Positions 27,788 to 36,482 of a stretch of 64,000 nt of DNA are shown one piece after another. Under the pieces are notes generated by a model. It searched no databases, had not been told where the DNA came from, and saw nothing but the letters and a program-made list of their open reading frames with translations. Within the stretch, counting starts at the first letter, position 1; the number at the start of each line of letters is the position of its first letter. Origin of the DNA: Mesostigma viride (Eukaryota; Streptophyta; Mesostigmatophyceae; Mesostigmatales; Mesostigmataceae); NCBI GenBank assembly GCA_009746045.1, contig RPFO01000017.1:1477452-1541451 (forward strand), read 5' to 3'. The position numbers and the translations under genes were made by a program.

Positions 27788-29047
27788 CTAGGTCTCCTCT
27801 TTTACGACCGCTGACGCGGCCAACATGTTCGCCAACCCCCGCAACTCCTCTATCTGGTTCGCTAACCTGTTGGTTAAAAGGCTTAATTGTCTCCGCAAGT
27901 CCAAAATCTCTGGATCACTGCCGTAGTGATGCCTCGAGGATTTCAGGTAAAATTGCATCGTTTTCAGTAGATTCGTTCTATATTTGAAGGACTCGCGCAC
28001 GTCCGCGATCACATTCTTCTTGAACTTTTGGGCTCGGCGGTGATCCTTCCTCTCCGCCTCCGTTACCTCCCCCCCTCTCTGTTGTAGCAACTCGCTCCAC
28101 TTGCGCGCTCGACGAATTACCGTGGTGACGTCCTTCGCGATTCGGGTCAAGTTTTCGGTACAAAACCGCATCGACTCGCCATGAATTTTCAAGTTCCTCT
28201 TGTAGGTCTCCCTGTTGTCGGTCGACGGAACCGCGTGGGACGAGTAACAATACATCTTGTCCGAGTGGCCGTGAAAGCGTTTGTTCAATGCCAAGAATGT
28301 GTCGTGATGCCCCCCGGCATTTTCCGCCTCAACACCTTCGCCTAGCCCGCTGCACAAATGATCGCTGACCAAATGCATCATCTCGTGCGCCAAAGTGTGG
28401 ACCAAAAATTCGAGCAGGTTGGTGGTGACCACGTCGTCCACCCTCACCACGTACCCGTGCTTAAAGTACATGCTGGTTTCGAAGAACGCGGGGGCGTAAT
28501 ATACGATCTCCTTATGCTCGACCTTGCTCGCCATGGCCGTACCGCGAACTTCCTCATCTCGTTTGTGTTCTACTGTAAAGTCGACGTCGTCCATGTCGAT
28601 GGAACCGGCGTAGAGGTGGGTGTTCATCACCTGCGCCACCGTGTAAAGCGTATCGGGCGTCATGCGGGTTGGGTCGAAGTTGTTGTCAAGGATCTTCTTC
28701 TTGCGTATCTCCGCTAACACATTTCTCCACCTCCAGTCGGACGGGTGCGTCGGCGCCTCCACGTCAGCGATCCACGAGCAGATATCCGGTCGGATCTCTC
28801 TGTCAAAATGCGCCCCTCTCGCTCGCACGTCCTTGCAGCGTTCCAACTTTGCCTTGTACTTTGTGTACAGCTTGCGCTTAGCGGCGGCACTCTTCCCTCG
28901 CAGCTCGTTCGTCCCGTTCGCGCCGTGCAGGATCAGGAACTCCACCCACGGGCTGTCCCGTCCGCATCCGGACTTGCTCCACAGACAGCGACTGTCCGGA
29001 TCGTTGGCGAGCCACCTGCAATACCGACTGTTTGGCGCCACCGACAT
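27788..29047 (-). CDS. SprT-like zinc metalloprotease domain protein
   Basis: LLEFLVHTLAHEMMHLVSDH contains HEMMH (H221-H225), followed after about 16 residues by GGHHDTFLALNKRFHGH. This is the HExxH...H arrangement of SprT/SPRTN-type proteases, which in cells digest DNA-protein crosslinks. Flanking regions are long: an N-terminal 130 residues with Trp and Cys motifs, and a C-terminal 180-residue basic helical and coiled-coil segment. The frame is intact over 419 residues. It is divergent from the gene at 29086. A role in clearing proteins from viral DNA is a reasonable inference. Confidence 0.7.
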   Translation of the reverse strand: MSVAPNSRYCRWLANDPDSRCLWSKSGCGRDSPWVEFLILHGANGTNELRGKSAAAKRKLYTKYKAKLERCKDVRARGAHFDREIRPDICSWIADVEAPTHPSDWRWRNVLAEIRKKKILDNNFDPTRMTPDTLYTVAQVMNTHLYAGSIDMDDVDFTVEHKRDEEVRGTAMASKVEHKEIVYYAPAFFETSMYFKHGYVVRVDDVVTTNLLEFLVHTLAHEMMHLVSDHLCSGLGEGVEAENAGGHHDTFLALNKRFHGHSDKMYCYSSHAVPSTDNRETYKRNLKIHGESMRFCTENLTRIAKDVTTVIRRARKWSELLQQRGGEVTEAERKDHRRAQKFKKNVIADVRESFKYRTNLLKTMQFYLKSSRHHYGSDPEILDLRRQLSLLTNRLANQIEELRGLANMLAASAVVKEET

Positions 29048-29085
29048 CTCTGTATAATCACAGCATCTAATATTATTTATCCGAC

Positions 29086-29616
29086 ATGGGCAGCGCCGAG
29101 TCCGCGATGGAGCAGGCGGGCGCCGTGAGTGAGGGTGACCGCCCCCAGCTGATGGAGTGTCTCATGGAAGGATGCCTGGACATCGCGGAGGGGTGCTACG
29201 ACCGCTTCAAACGCATCCGGTGCATCATGAAGCACCCGCCACCGGAGCCGATGGACATAAAGAGGAGGTACCTGACTTTGAGACAGCATTTCCACGGGAC
29301 GGCCATGGAGGGACTCGTGATGGCCACGAGGGAGAGGGTGAAGGAGCGCGTGCCACCCGAGCTGGGCGTGGACATGGACGACCTCTTCCGGATACAGGAC
29401 CGGGCGTTTGACGCGTGGATGAGCAAGAAGGCGGAGAGAGAGGCGAGCAAGGCGGCCGAGGAGGAGTACCATCGCCAAAAGAGGATAATCATGGAGGAAT
29501 GCCTCAACCGGAAGAGGCGGCGGCAGGAGGAGGCGAAGGAGGCCGCGCTGGAAGAGAAGAGGCGCAAGGAGATGCGGAAACTGAACACGCACGACATCAG
29601 AAAGTTCTTTGGCTGA
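29086..29616 (+). CDS. Helical protein ending in a PCNA-binding (PIP) motif
   Basis: The N-terminus begins MGSAES, a possible myristoylation site, followed by helical segments. About 60 residues of highly charged coiled coil follow (ASKAAEEEYHRQKRIIMEEC onward). The last nine residues are THDIRKFFG. DIRKFFG is the same as the PIP box at the N-terminus of eukaryotic RFC1, so binding to the viral PCNA at 52295-53076 is likely. A similar motif ends the J-domain protein at 36460. No enzymatic domain is visible. It overlaps the convergent gene by 20 bp. Confidence 0.65.
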   Translation: MGSAESAMEQAGAVSEGDRPQLMECLMEGCLDIAEGCYDRFKRIRCIMKHPPPEPMDIKRRYLTLRQHFHGTAMEGLVMATRERVKERVPPELGVDMDDLFRIQDRAFDAWMSKKAEREASKAAEEEYHRQKRIIMEECLNRKRRRQEEAKEAALEEKRRKEMRKLNTHDIRKFFG

Positions 29617-30133
29617 CCACGCCCGCCGCGTACACCCCCGCCTCCCTTAACGCCGCCATGTCCCGTGTGGACAGCCCCCAATAACAGCGCAAGGCCAGCG
29701 TCGGCGGTGCGGGGCGGGGCATGGCAAGCATTTCCCCCAGCGCGCGATTCAGTGATGCCCTCTTGAAGACGCAGCCGGCGCGGAACAGCACGCGCGCAAA
29801 CGGGATGTGCCCCACAACGTCGTCGTACCGCCTCCTCTGGCTGTACTCGTTCAGTATCGCGCTCACGGCCTGCGCGTTGTCGCAGTACACGACGGCGCCC
29901 GTGAATTGCACGAGATCGCCCGCGTGGCGACACCAGCGAGACAAATAGTCACGCATCATGTCCGCTGCCGCGTGAGGGTGCAGTCCGCACATCTCGCACG
30001 CGTCTATGAAATACCTCAAGTGCCCCGCGCACGTCACGTGGTCTAGCCTGTCTTTGCAGGGTCGGCACAGCTCGGTGCCCGCGCCGTAGTGCACGGCACC
30101 AACGTCGCATATGATGCACATGTATTCATTCAT
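29597..30133 (-). CDS. Unrecognised Cys-rich protein
   Basis: The 178-residue product begins with a zinc-finger-like CIICDVG...ELCRPCKDRL motif, with more Cys/His at 35-60 (CAGHLRYFIDACEMCGLHPH). The remainder is helical, with FARVLFRAGCVFKRASLNRA. The Cys spacing resembles a treble-clef or RING-type finger. The gene ends 3 bp from the NifS stop codon region and is on the same strand. No specific function is assigned. Confidence 0.6.
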   Translation of the reverse strand: MNEYMCIICDVGAVHYGAGTELCRPCKDRLDHVTCAGHLRYFIDACEMCGLHPHAAADMMRDYLSRWCRHAGDLVQFTGAVVYCDNAQAVSAILNEYSQRRRYDDVVGHIPFARVLFRAGCVFKRASLNRALGEMLAMPRPAPPTLALRCYWGLSTRDMAALREAGVYAAGVVSQRTF

Positions 30134-30136
30134 ATT

Positions 30137-31290
30137 TCAAGATTTTAACAAACCTCTCAAACATTGCAACAAGTAATCCACATCCTTGCGCGTGGTGTAC
30201 ACGCTCAAGCCTATCCTGACCGTGCCCTTTTCTATCTCCTCGGGCACGCCTATGGACTGCAGCACGCGGCTCCTCTTCGCCTTGGAGCAAGCGCTGCCCA
30301 CGTTGGCGCAGATGCCGTGCTTGGACAGGTGCTTTACCAGGCTCCTGCCGTCTGTCCCCGGTATGGCAAAGCTAATCAGGTTGCCCATCCTGTGACGCGG
30401 GTCGCTCGGCCCGTTGAACACGGCGCCCAGGAGCTCCAATCTCTCCCTGGTCTCCTGCGTCAGCGCCACCACCCGCTTCCAATCCCTGCGCCCCTTCCGC
30501 GACATGTTCATGCTGACCGCCTGCGCCAAACTGGCAATAAGAGGGGGGCTCTCCGTCCCCGGCCGCACCCCGTGCTCCTGCCCCCCGCCGAACATCATGG
30601 GCTTCACGTCGCCTATCCCCCCCTCACCACGAGCGCGCCGATGCCCTTGACACCGTGCATCTTGTGACCGGACACGGTGAAGCTGTCCATGTACCGCACG
30701 CCCTCGATGGGAGCCTTGCCCGCCACCTGCGTCGTGTCCGCGTGGATGTGCACATCCTTGCCGACAGCGCGGCGGATGGCGGCGAAGTTCTGGATCGTGC
30801 CGATCTCGTTGTTGGCGTATATGATGGCGCACAGTTTGATCCGCCCCCTCCACTTGCGCACGGCCTCCTCGAGGCTGTCCATATTCAGAAACCCCTCGTG
30901 GTCCACCGGCAGCTGCACCACCTTCACCGCGCCCCTGCTGACCTTGCGGATGTGCAGGAGCGGCTGGATGATGCTGGGGTGCTCGATCTTGGTGGTCAGC
31001 ACCACCCCCTTCCAATGCGCGCGCTCCAGGACGCTGTGAAGGATCAGGTTGTTGGACTCCGTGGCCCCGCCCGTGAACACCACATCCTCCGCGTCCGCCC
31101 CCACCCCCTTGGCCACGGCGGCACGCGCCTTCTCTATCACATCGTGGGACTCTTTGCCTGGCACGTGGCTGCTGGATGCGTTGCCGTACAGCGACAGGAC
31201 GGTCTTACCCATGGTGTCCGCGACCTGCTTGTGGGGCTTGGTCGTGCTGTTGTTGTCAAAATAAACGATGGCACGCTGAGTGCTCTTCAT
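30137..31290 (-). CDS. NifS-like cysteine desulfurase, one frameshift
   Basis: This PLP enzyme family takes sulfur from cysteine for Fe-S clusters and tRNA thiolation. Present are YFDNNSTTKPH near the N-terminus, GATESNNLILH, the HxD-type IHADTTQVAGK, the PLP lysine in SGHKMHG (K210), and the sulfur-accepting Cys in GSACSKAKRSRVL. The start at 31290 gives the usual N-terminus. The frame shifts at a run of seven C near 30620, just after ALVVRG. Among NCLDVs, NifS-like genes are known mainly from African swine fever virus and relatives. The catalytic residues are intact on both sides of the break. Confidence 0.85.
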
Positions 31291-31529
31291 GCTCGCCTTC
31301 CGCTTCGTTAGAGATACGTGCGATTTTGTTAAGTACCCCGTTGAGGTACCTGCGCGACGACACGCGAGGGCTGACGGGTCCCGCACTAACGGTCGAGCGG
31401 GTGCACGCTGCCAAAGTGTACGAAGGGCTTGGGGGCTCCTCTTGTTCGGGGCGTACAGCATCACGTACTCGTCGACGCGTTCCACGCAGGAAACATTTGT
31501 CTTGTGGTACTCGTAGGTGACTATCGCAC

Positions 31530-31697
31530 ATGGCCGGGGGGTGGTATGATGACATGTTATCCGACTCAAGTGTGACAGCAACCACGAAGACGCTGACCGA
31601 GCCTCTCGCATTGAAACCTTCGTCGATAAACAAGCTGACGAAAAAGGCGCGGCGTTGTCTGAGAAGTATAGACAATACGTGGAGGGGACTTTCGTAA
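31530..31697 (+). CDS. Possible 55-residue protein in a 470-bp gap
   Basis: The gap between NifS and the next gene holds one short frame starting at ATG 31530 with an acidic/Thr N-terminus and a basic KKARRCLR end. It has no family match. Nothing else in 31291-31767 is convincing; opposite-strand frames look like shadows. Confidence 0.3.
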   Translation: MAGGWYDDMLSDSSVTATTKTLTEPLALKPSSINKLTKKARRCLRSIDNTWRGLS

Positions 31698-31767
31698 CGG
31701 ACAGCGCCAAGGTGCGTTCTGTTGAGCTTAAAATTGCTCTCAACAATAATACAACGGACGCGCAGGG

Positions 31768-32523
31768 ATGACGGCACCCACTATCGTCGTCGCCTTCAGG
31801 TGCGTGCTGCAGACCATCGCGTGGTACCTCCTCTTCCTCATCGGCACCGTCCGGTTAGCGTTTCGCAGGTTCAACCGGATCGTGACCACGGAGCTGGAGT
31901 GCGACGATCAGGAGTACGAAGTGGACGAAGTGGTGGCGTGCAGCGACAAGAACTGGGTCCACGTCACGTCCAAATTCTGCGAGCTGCTAGAGAAGGGAGG
32001 AGGCGCCGTGTGCACGCCGGGGAACGAGTTGGCACAGTCGATGAACCTTGACATCATCACCGAGGCCGAAGGGGGGCCCATCTCCCTCGCCGTCACGTAC
32101 GCGCACCGCGGCGAGGAGTTTGTCGTCACGTACTCGCTGGCCGACTCGACGCCCGTCACGTTCCCGCCTACTAAACCGATAGCAGACTCGAGCGAGAACC
32201 GCGCGGTCACAAAACTCTCCGTCCTGTCCGCGTCGTTCGGATCCTGGTTTTCGTCCGAGGACAACGCGGACGTCACGGACATCATAACGTGGCTGCTGGG
32301 GCCAGAGAGGGACTTCTACGCTGCGGCGGGCATTCGCCAATACGTGTGGTGCATCGTCCAGTACCTGCGCACACAGGGAGTGAGCGTCGAGGAGTCCCCC
32401 CACGCTAGGTTCCTGAGGGTTATCAGCGGGGACGGCCGCTCGCTCGTGTTTCACCCGTCTACAAAGGGGTGCATCCTCAACAGCGGAGTGCGACAGGACA
32501 AGCTGATCCCATCGGGACAATAA
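31768..32523 (+). CDS. DUF5772-like NCLDV conserved membrane-anchored protein
   Basis: The N-terminus has a hydrophobic helix (about residues 8-30, LQTIAWYLLFLIGTVRLAF), and the rest is soluble. DIITWLLGPERDFYAAAG around 172-190, followed by RFLRVISGDGRSLVFHPSTK near the C-terminus, fits a small NCLDV family. That family has a helix ending in AGPxxNFY and a terminal hairpin, and I know it as DUF5772. Function is unknown. The stop codon overlaps the start of the VLTF2 gene (TAATG), so the two are probably one unit. Confidence 0.55.
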   Translation: MTAPTIVVAFRCVLQTIAWYLLFLIGTVRLAFRRFNRIVTTELECDDQEYEVDEVVACSDKNWVHVTSKFCELLEKGGGAVCTPGNELAQSMNLDIITEAEGGPISLAVTYAHRGEEFVVTYSLADSTPVTFPPTKPIADSSENRAVTKLSVLSASFGSWFSSEDNADVTDIITWLLGPERDFYAAAGIRQYVWCIVQYLRTQGVSVEESPHARFLRVISGDGRSLVFHPSTKGCILNSGVRQDKLIPSGQ

Positions 32524-33269
32524 TGGACGACGCGGGCGCCGACGACGACGTCCACTCCGTGTACAGTGATACAGACCTGGAAATCAAGGCGCCCACCGCG
32601 CCGATAGTTTACAAGGGCACGGCACTGCTGAATCTGTTGGCTGACAAGAAGTGGCCGTTGTCAACGAACGTGGCTTGCTGGTGGTGTTGTCACACTTTCA
32701 CCAACATCCCCTGCCCTCTGCCGGTTGCGTACAAGGACGGAAAGGGGTTCCTCGTGAAGGGGTGCTTCTGCTCCTTCAACTGCGCAAAGGCGTACAACTC
32801 CAGAGAGGGAGGCGTGTCCAGGGAACTGACCAACAGCCACCTGTTCCTGATGACGCAGCGGCTGTGGTACAAGTCGCACAAAGGGGTCCCGTTCCCGGGC
32901 GTGGTGACGGCCCCTGCGCGAGCGTGTCTCAAAATGTTCGGCGGGTACATGGACATAGACCAGTTCAGAGCTGCCTCGCACACCCACATACACATGACGA
33001 GGGAGCCGCCGTACCCCATGGAGGTAATCCAGCAGGTGGATTGCGCAAACGCCATCAGCAAACAACGATACGCCCTTACGCAATCCGCCTCCGTCAAGAA
33101 CAGCGCGGTGACGGACGAAAAGGCGTCCAGGAAGGCGACCGAATTAGATAACCGCAAGAGGACCAGACAGGAGGGCGTGTTGTCGCTCAAGCGCGCAAAG
33201 CCCATGGTGAGCAAGGGGTGCTCCCTCGACAAGTTTGTAAATATTAAAGCCAAATCCAATCAGAAGTAA
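32523..33269 (+). CDS. VLTF2-like late transcription factor (poxvirus A1 family)
   Basis: The diagnostic zinc-binding region is ACWWCCHTF (C52, C55, C56), then NIPCPLPVAY, then VKGCFCSFNCAKAYN (C81, C83, C87). This is the CxxCC...LP...GxFCSxxCaxAY signature of the A1/VLTF2 family, needed for late gene transcription in poxviruses and conserved in most NCLDVs. The C-terminal 80 residues are basic. The start ATG overlaps the previous stop. The frame is intact. It probably acts together with the VLTF3-like gene at 46814. Confidence 0.88.
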   Translation: MDDAGADDDVHSVYSDTDLEIKAPTAPIVYKGTALLNLLADKKWPLSTNVACWWCCHTFTNIPCPLPVAYKDGKGFLVKGCFCSFNCAKAYNSREGGVSRELTNSHLFLMTQRLWYKSHKGVPFPGVVTAPARACLKMFGGYMDIDQFRAASHTHIHMTREPPYPMEVIQQVDCANAISKQRYALTQSASVKNSAVTDEKASRKATELDNRKRTRQEGVLSLKRAKPMVSKGCSLDKFVNIKAKSNQK

Positions 33270-33271
33270 TT

Positions 33272-33559
33272 CTACTCGTACCAAACAATGTGGTCCCTTT
33301 CATACGCCCCGTCAATGCAACTGACGAGCACGTCTCCGTAGATAGGCCGGCGAAACGCAAACGTAGCCAGCACGTTGATAGGCTGCCCCTTCTTCTCCGC
33401 GTCGGGGTCGAACTCAGCCACCGCACCGCAGCGACAGTGCACGGTGGCGATCGCCCTCTCCGTGCCCGTCACTCCCACGCGCAGTCGCGACATGTCCTTC
33501 AGCGGGACAACACCGCGGCTCGCGTCCAGACTGTCACACGGCACGACCAGTATCTCCAT
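33272..33559 (-). CDS. Small beta-rich protein, possibly DUF3846-like
   Basis: The 95-residue product has HCRCGAVAEF in the middle and ends QPINVLATFAFRRPIYGDVLVS, like the PxNxxAT...yGdvlv pattern of the phage and virus family DUF3846. It has a CxC pair but no other metal site. It is nested between VLTF2 (convergent, 3 bp) and the divergent gene at 33591. Function is unknown. Confidence 0.45.
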   Translation of the reverse strand: MEILVVPCDSLDASRGVVPLKDMSRLRVGVTGTERAIATVHCRCGAVAEFDPDAEKKGQPINVLATFAFRRPIYGDVLVSCIDGAYERDHIVWYE

Positions 33560-33590
33560 GAAAATTTACCGATCCTTAGAGTATACCGCG

Positions 33591-34817
33591 ATGGACACAG
33601 AGGACGCTGTGAGGGCGGCCAGAGAAGCACCACCTTGCACGCGTGTAGGAGCGTACTTGCAATCATTTTGCAACGATAAACGCGCGTGCGGGCACGAATC
33701 ACTCAGCAAACAGCGCGCCGAATGCGCCAAGGGCGTGTCGACCAGTCTGACAAGGGGGCAAGCTGTCCAGCTGGCATCCCTTTTACAGCACGACATCCCT
33801 GCCAGGTCCCTTGAAACCGCCACAAAGGCGGACCTGTGCGCGCTCATATCGGATGAGATGATCGAGAACGTGACGCGGGTCCTGTGCATGGCAGAACTGG
33901 CGCGGCACGCCGACTCCAAGACGAGGCTAGCCATCGCCGCCTCCGATATCGTCAACCAACCCTTCCACTCGGTGGCGGACATGTCCAGGGAATCCCTTAG
34001 CCTCCTGGTCGGCTCCTCGTTCACACCGGAGCAGAGAGCGAGCGCCATAAAGCTCAACTGCGCGCAGGACATATTCTCCACCATCCCGTGGAGAGAGATA
34101 GGGAAAAGCGCAGTCACCGACCCCCACCCATGTGACGCCACTTGTCTCGTCGAAATCCTGCACCTGCTGGTCACGATGTTGTGCACGCGGACCAAGGAGC
34201 AGACGATCCTCGACCACCTGCCACTGGTTTCGAGAGTCGCGTTGACTCCCGCGCGCGTGTGGAACGCCGTGGCCGCCATGGACGGAACCTTGGAGGCCTC
34301 CTTGCGCGGAATGGTAGGCGCCGAGAGCACCGAGGAGGCGAAGGCGTCCAGCGGTGGAGACGCCGCGATCGGGTTTTACAACAACAAGGGGCACGCCGTG
34401 GGCCAGAGCAGTGTTTCCGGCACCCAGCAGGGAGCGTGCACTGCAGCGGTCGTGCGCAGGCACGCGGTCAGGTCCGCGTATCTCCAGCAGTTCCTCAAGA
34501 GCAACCGGTCGAGGGTGTACGACGAACCCTCGTCCAAATCGAAACACAAGGTGCAATCCGCCTGCATGCAGGTGTTCAAGAAGGACGACCCGAAGGCGTA
34601 CGAAGGCGCCGTGTTCCCGAAATCGCACCCCGTGGGCTCGGCGTGCATCTTGCGTCTCCACCATAAAGGGAAAGACACTAAGCACGCGACCCACCAGGCG
34701 CCCGTATCTGACCCAGCTGCCCCCCCATCAAGCGACGCGCAGATCGAGCAGATGTTATTCACTGTCAACCCCACATCCCGCGTGGGCAATGTGAGCGCCG
34801 TCACGCTGTGCGGATAG
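33591..34817 (+). CDS. Unrecognised 408-residue helical protein
   Basis: The start at 33591 (MDTEDAVRAAR) is chosen; an upstream ATG at 33558 would overlap the divergent gene. The N-terminal 250 residues are Ala/Leu-rich helices with scattered Cys. The C-terminal half contains three similar basic segments (VRRHAVRSAYLQQFLKSNR; KSKHKVQSACMQVFKKDD; FPKSHPVGSACILRL) that look like a short internal repeat. No enzyme motifs are seen. The frame is intact. It could be a virion or DNA-binding structural protein. Confidence 0.65.
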   Translation: MDTEDAVRAAREAPPCTRVGAYLQSFCNDKRACGHESLSKQRAECAKGVSTSLTRGQAVQLASLLQHDIPARSLETATKADLCALISDEMIENVTRVLCMAELARHADSKTRLAIAASDIVNQPFHSVADMSRESLSLLVGSSFTPEQRASAIKLNCAQDIFSTIPWREIGKSAVTDPHPCDATCLVEILHLLVTMLCTRTKEQTILDHLPLVSRVALTPARVWNAVAAMDGTLEASLRGMVGAESTEEAKASSGGDAAIGFYNNKGHAVGQSSVSGTQQGACTAAVVRRHAVRSAYLQQFLKSNRSRVYDEPSSKSKHKVQSACMQVFKKDDPKAYEGAVFPKSHPVGSACILRLHHKGKDTKHATHQAPVSDPAAPPSSDAQIEQMLFTVNPTSRVGNVSAVTLCG

Positions 34818-34829
34818 GAGGCAACAAAT

Positions 34830-35438
34830 ATGGACACGTACCGTGTAGGGGCGGCACACATGGATATGCTGGTGTGTGGCGTGTGCAAGCAGACCAAGGA
34901 AAAGTACATGTTCGACAGCCGCAACAGGAGGTACGCGGGGCTGTGCCGCGAGTGCAGGAGGGAGTCAGTGACCACGTACCGCAACACGCGTGACGGGTAC
35001 TTCAGGCACCTCCTCGGAAGGGTGGGGCGACACACGAAGAGCCGCGACCAGCGCAGGGTCGTCATCAGCGACAAAGACCTGCAGGGGGTGTGGGAAAAGC
35101 AGGGTGGCAAGTGCGCGATCACCGGTATGGACATGCAGCACGAGTACAAGTGGGATGGGCGGCGCGCGCCCCTCTCGGCGGCTATGGATCTGATCGACAC
35201 CAACGCGGAGTACAGCCCAGGCAACATCCAGCTCGTGTGCCAATTTGTGCATGACATGAAGGGCCGTACACCCTTGGGACGGTTTCTGGCAGATTGCAAG
35301 GTCATCGTTGATCGCACATCTCCAGCTACTGACGTGGCAATTGGATCTCCTAGTGACGCGGGATCCACGTCGATGGGGAGGAGATCCACGTTGGCAGATG
35401 GGCAGACGAGGTGGTATAAAACCCCCCCGCCCCTGTGA
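34830..35438 (+). CDS. HNH-like nuclease domain protein with zinc finger
   Basis: The N-terminus carries a zinc finger (CGVCKQTKEKYMFDSRNRRY followed by CRECR). The C-terminal domain reads GGKCAITGMDM, then AMDLIDTNAEYSPGNIQLVC, then FVHDMKG. This follows the HNH/treble-clef pattern of phage and NCLDV endonucleases (CxxTGxxM, DRIDxxxGYxxGNxxxxC, MK). The usual first His is not obvious. The same CxxCKQ zinc finger occurs in the gene at 50169. The end overlaps the TATA box of the next gene. It could be a homing-type nuclease or a structural relative. Confidence 0.55.
   Translation: MDTYRVGAAHMDMLVCGVCKQTKEKYMFDSRNRRYAGLCRECRRESVTTYRNTRDGYFRHLLGRVGRHTKSRDQRRVVISDKDLQGVWEKQGGKCAITGMDMQHEYKWDGRRAPLSAAMDLIDTNAEYSPGNIQLVCQFVHDMKGRTPLGRFLADCKVIVDRTSPATDVAIGSPSDAGSTSMGRRSTLADGQTRWYKTPPPL
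35415..35421 (+). promoter_or_regulatory. TATA box
   Basis: TATAAAA followed by a C-rich stretch, 113 bp upstream of the ATG at 35534. It overlaps the last codons of the HNH gene. A 9-bp CCTCAGCGT unit is repeated three times just before the ATG (35499-35525 region). Confidence 0.6.
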
Positions 35439-35533
35439 ATCCTTGGATCTGAGCTCGTTCTCGCACCGCTCGTCCTTGTCCCACCATTCATCCCAAGCGT
35501 CCTCAGCGTCCTCAGCGTCCGCAAGTTGTCCAC

Positions 35534-36220
35534 ATGGCGTCCACGATCGTCCTCTTTGAGGACTTTGACCCAGAGAAGGTTATATACCGCGACCCCAAGA
35601 GGTCCACCACTGGCGGGCTGTCGGTGTACCTGAACTATGACAAGGACGGGAAGGAAATCCCCATCCGCATCCAGACGCCGAAGATGAGAGTCCCATTCGG
35701 CGTGAGCTGTTTTGAGGGAAAGGCGCAGGCGCAAAAGTACAGTCTGGACCTGAGCTTCGATGACTACCTCAGCAAGGAAGAGGATATCGGCAAGTTCTAC
35801 GAACGGTGGACCGCGTTCGACGAGCGAAACAAAAACACGTCCTTTGAGAAAAGCACCATTTGGTTCAACAAGAAGATCAGCTTCGACGTGGTGAACGAGC
35901 TCTACACGTCCGCGGTCAAGCCCTCCAAGAAGGAGCAATACCCCCCCACTCTCAAGTGCTCCATTCCGTTCCGAAACGGGAAGCCCGACTGCCAGTTTTT
36001 TGATGACACCAAGCAGCCGGCGACAATGGAGGATTTGGAAAAGGGAATGGAAGTGCAGGTCATCCTCGAGGTGCCGAGGCTGTGGTTCATGGACAAGCAG
36101 TTTGGATGCAGCCCCATCGTGAAGATGGTGCAGTTCTTCCCTAACAACCGCATCCCACACGGCTACTCGTTCATTGATAGGGAGCCCGTTGACCAGGCCC
36201 AGGATATGGGGTCGGACTGA
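35534..36220 (+). CDS. DUF5871-like NCLDV conserved protein, probable abundant virion or ssDNA-binding protein
   Basis: The 228-residue frame matches a widely conserved NCLDV family by pattern: GGLSVYLNYDKDGKEIPIRI, IQTPKMRVPFGVS, QKYSLDLSF, TIWFNKKISFDVV, YPPTLKCSIPF with NGKPDCQFFD, and a final IVKMVQFFP. I know this as DUF5871. The fold is probably OB-like, and a single-strand DNA-binding role has been suggested for such families, but this is not shown here. It has the best TATA box in the window and AATAAA at 36253 after its stop, which fits high expression. Confidence 0.75.
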   Translation: MASTIVLFEDFDPEKVIYRDPKRSTTGGLSVYLNYDKDGKEIPIRIQTPKMRVPFGVSCFEGKAQAQKYSLDLSFDDYLSKEEDIGKFYERWTAFDERNKNTSFEKSTIWFNKKISFDVVNELYTSAVKPSKKEQYPPTLKCSIPFRNGKPDCQFFDDTKQPATMEDLEKGMEVQVILEVPRLWFMDKQFGCSPIVKMVQFFPNNRIPHGYSFIDREPVDQAQDMGSD

Positions 36221-36293
36221 GTCCGATTGCTCGTGTAATTAAAACATGATCGAATAAAATTGTCTTTATTTACATTAACATCATATAAAACTC

Positions 36294-36482
36294 ATGAAGG
36301 TCAACATTAACTTAGGAAGCTCCAATAGACAGACTGGGTATATCAGCACCGCCCCTTCGCAGCCAATGACGCCAGCGGAGAGAAAGGCATTCCTTGTAGT
36401 GTTCTTCATCATCATAGCCGCACTGGTAGGCGGGTATCTGTACAAGGGCAAGAGGTTTTTCAGGTTCTTGGGGACGCGGTAG
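36294..36482 (+). CDS. Small single-pass membrane protein
   Basis: The 62-residue product has a polar N-terminus with Pro (STAPSQPMTPAERK), a hydrophobic helix (AFLVVFFIIIAALVGGYLY, about 32-50) and a basic tail. This is the usual layout of small NCLDV virion membrane proteins. It overlaps the stop of the J-domain gene by 23 bp. Confidence 0.6.
   Translation: MKVNINLGSSNRQTGYISTAPSQPMTPAERKAFLVVFFIIIAALVGGYLYKGKRFFRFLGTR

Noticed and set aside
29196..29933. A 245-codon minus-strand frame
   Set aside because: It is antisense to the PIP-motif coiled-coil gene and to its neighbour, with no motifs of its own.
31291..31777. Minus-strand frames extending NifS upstream
   Set aside because: The NifS family starts at the YFDNNSTT strand. 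The extension is Ser/Arg-rich and overlaps a candidate plus-strand small gene.
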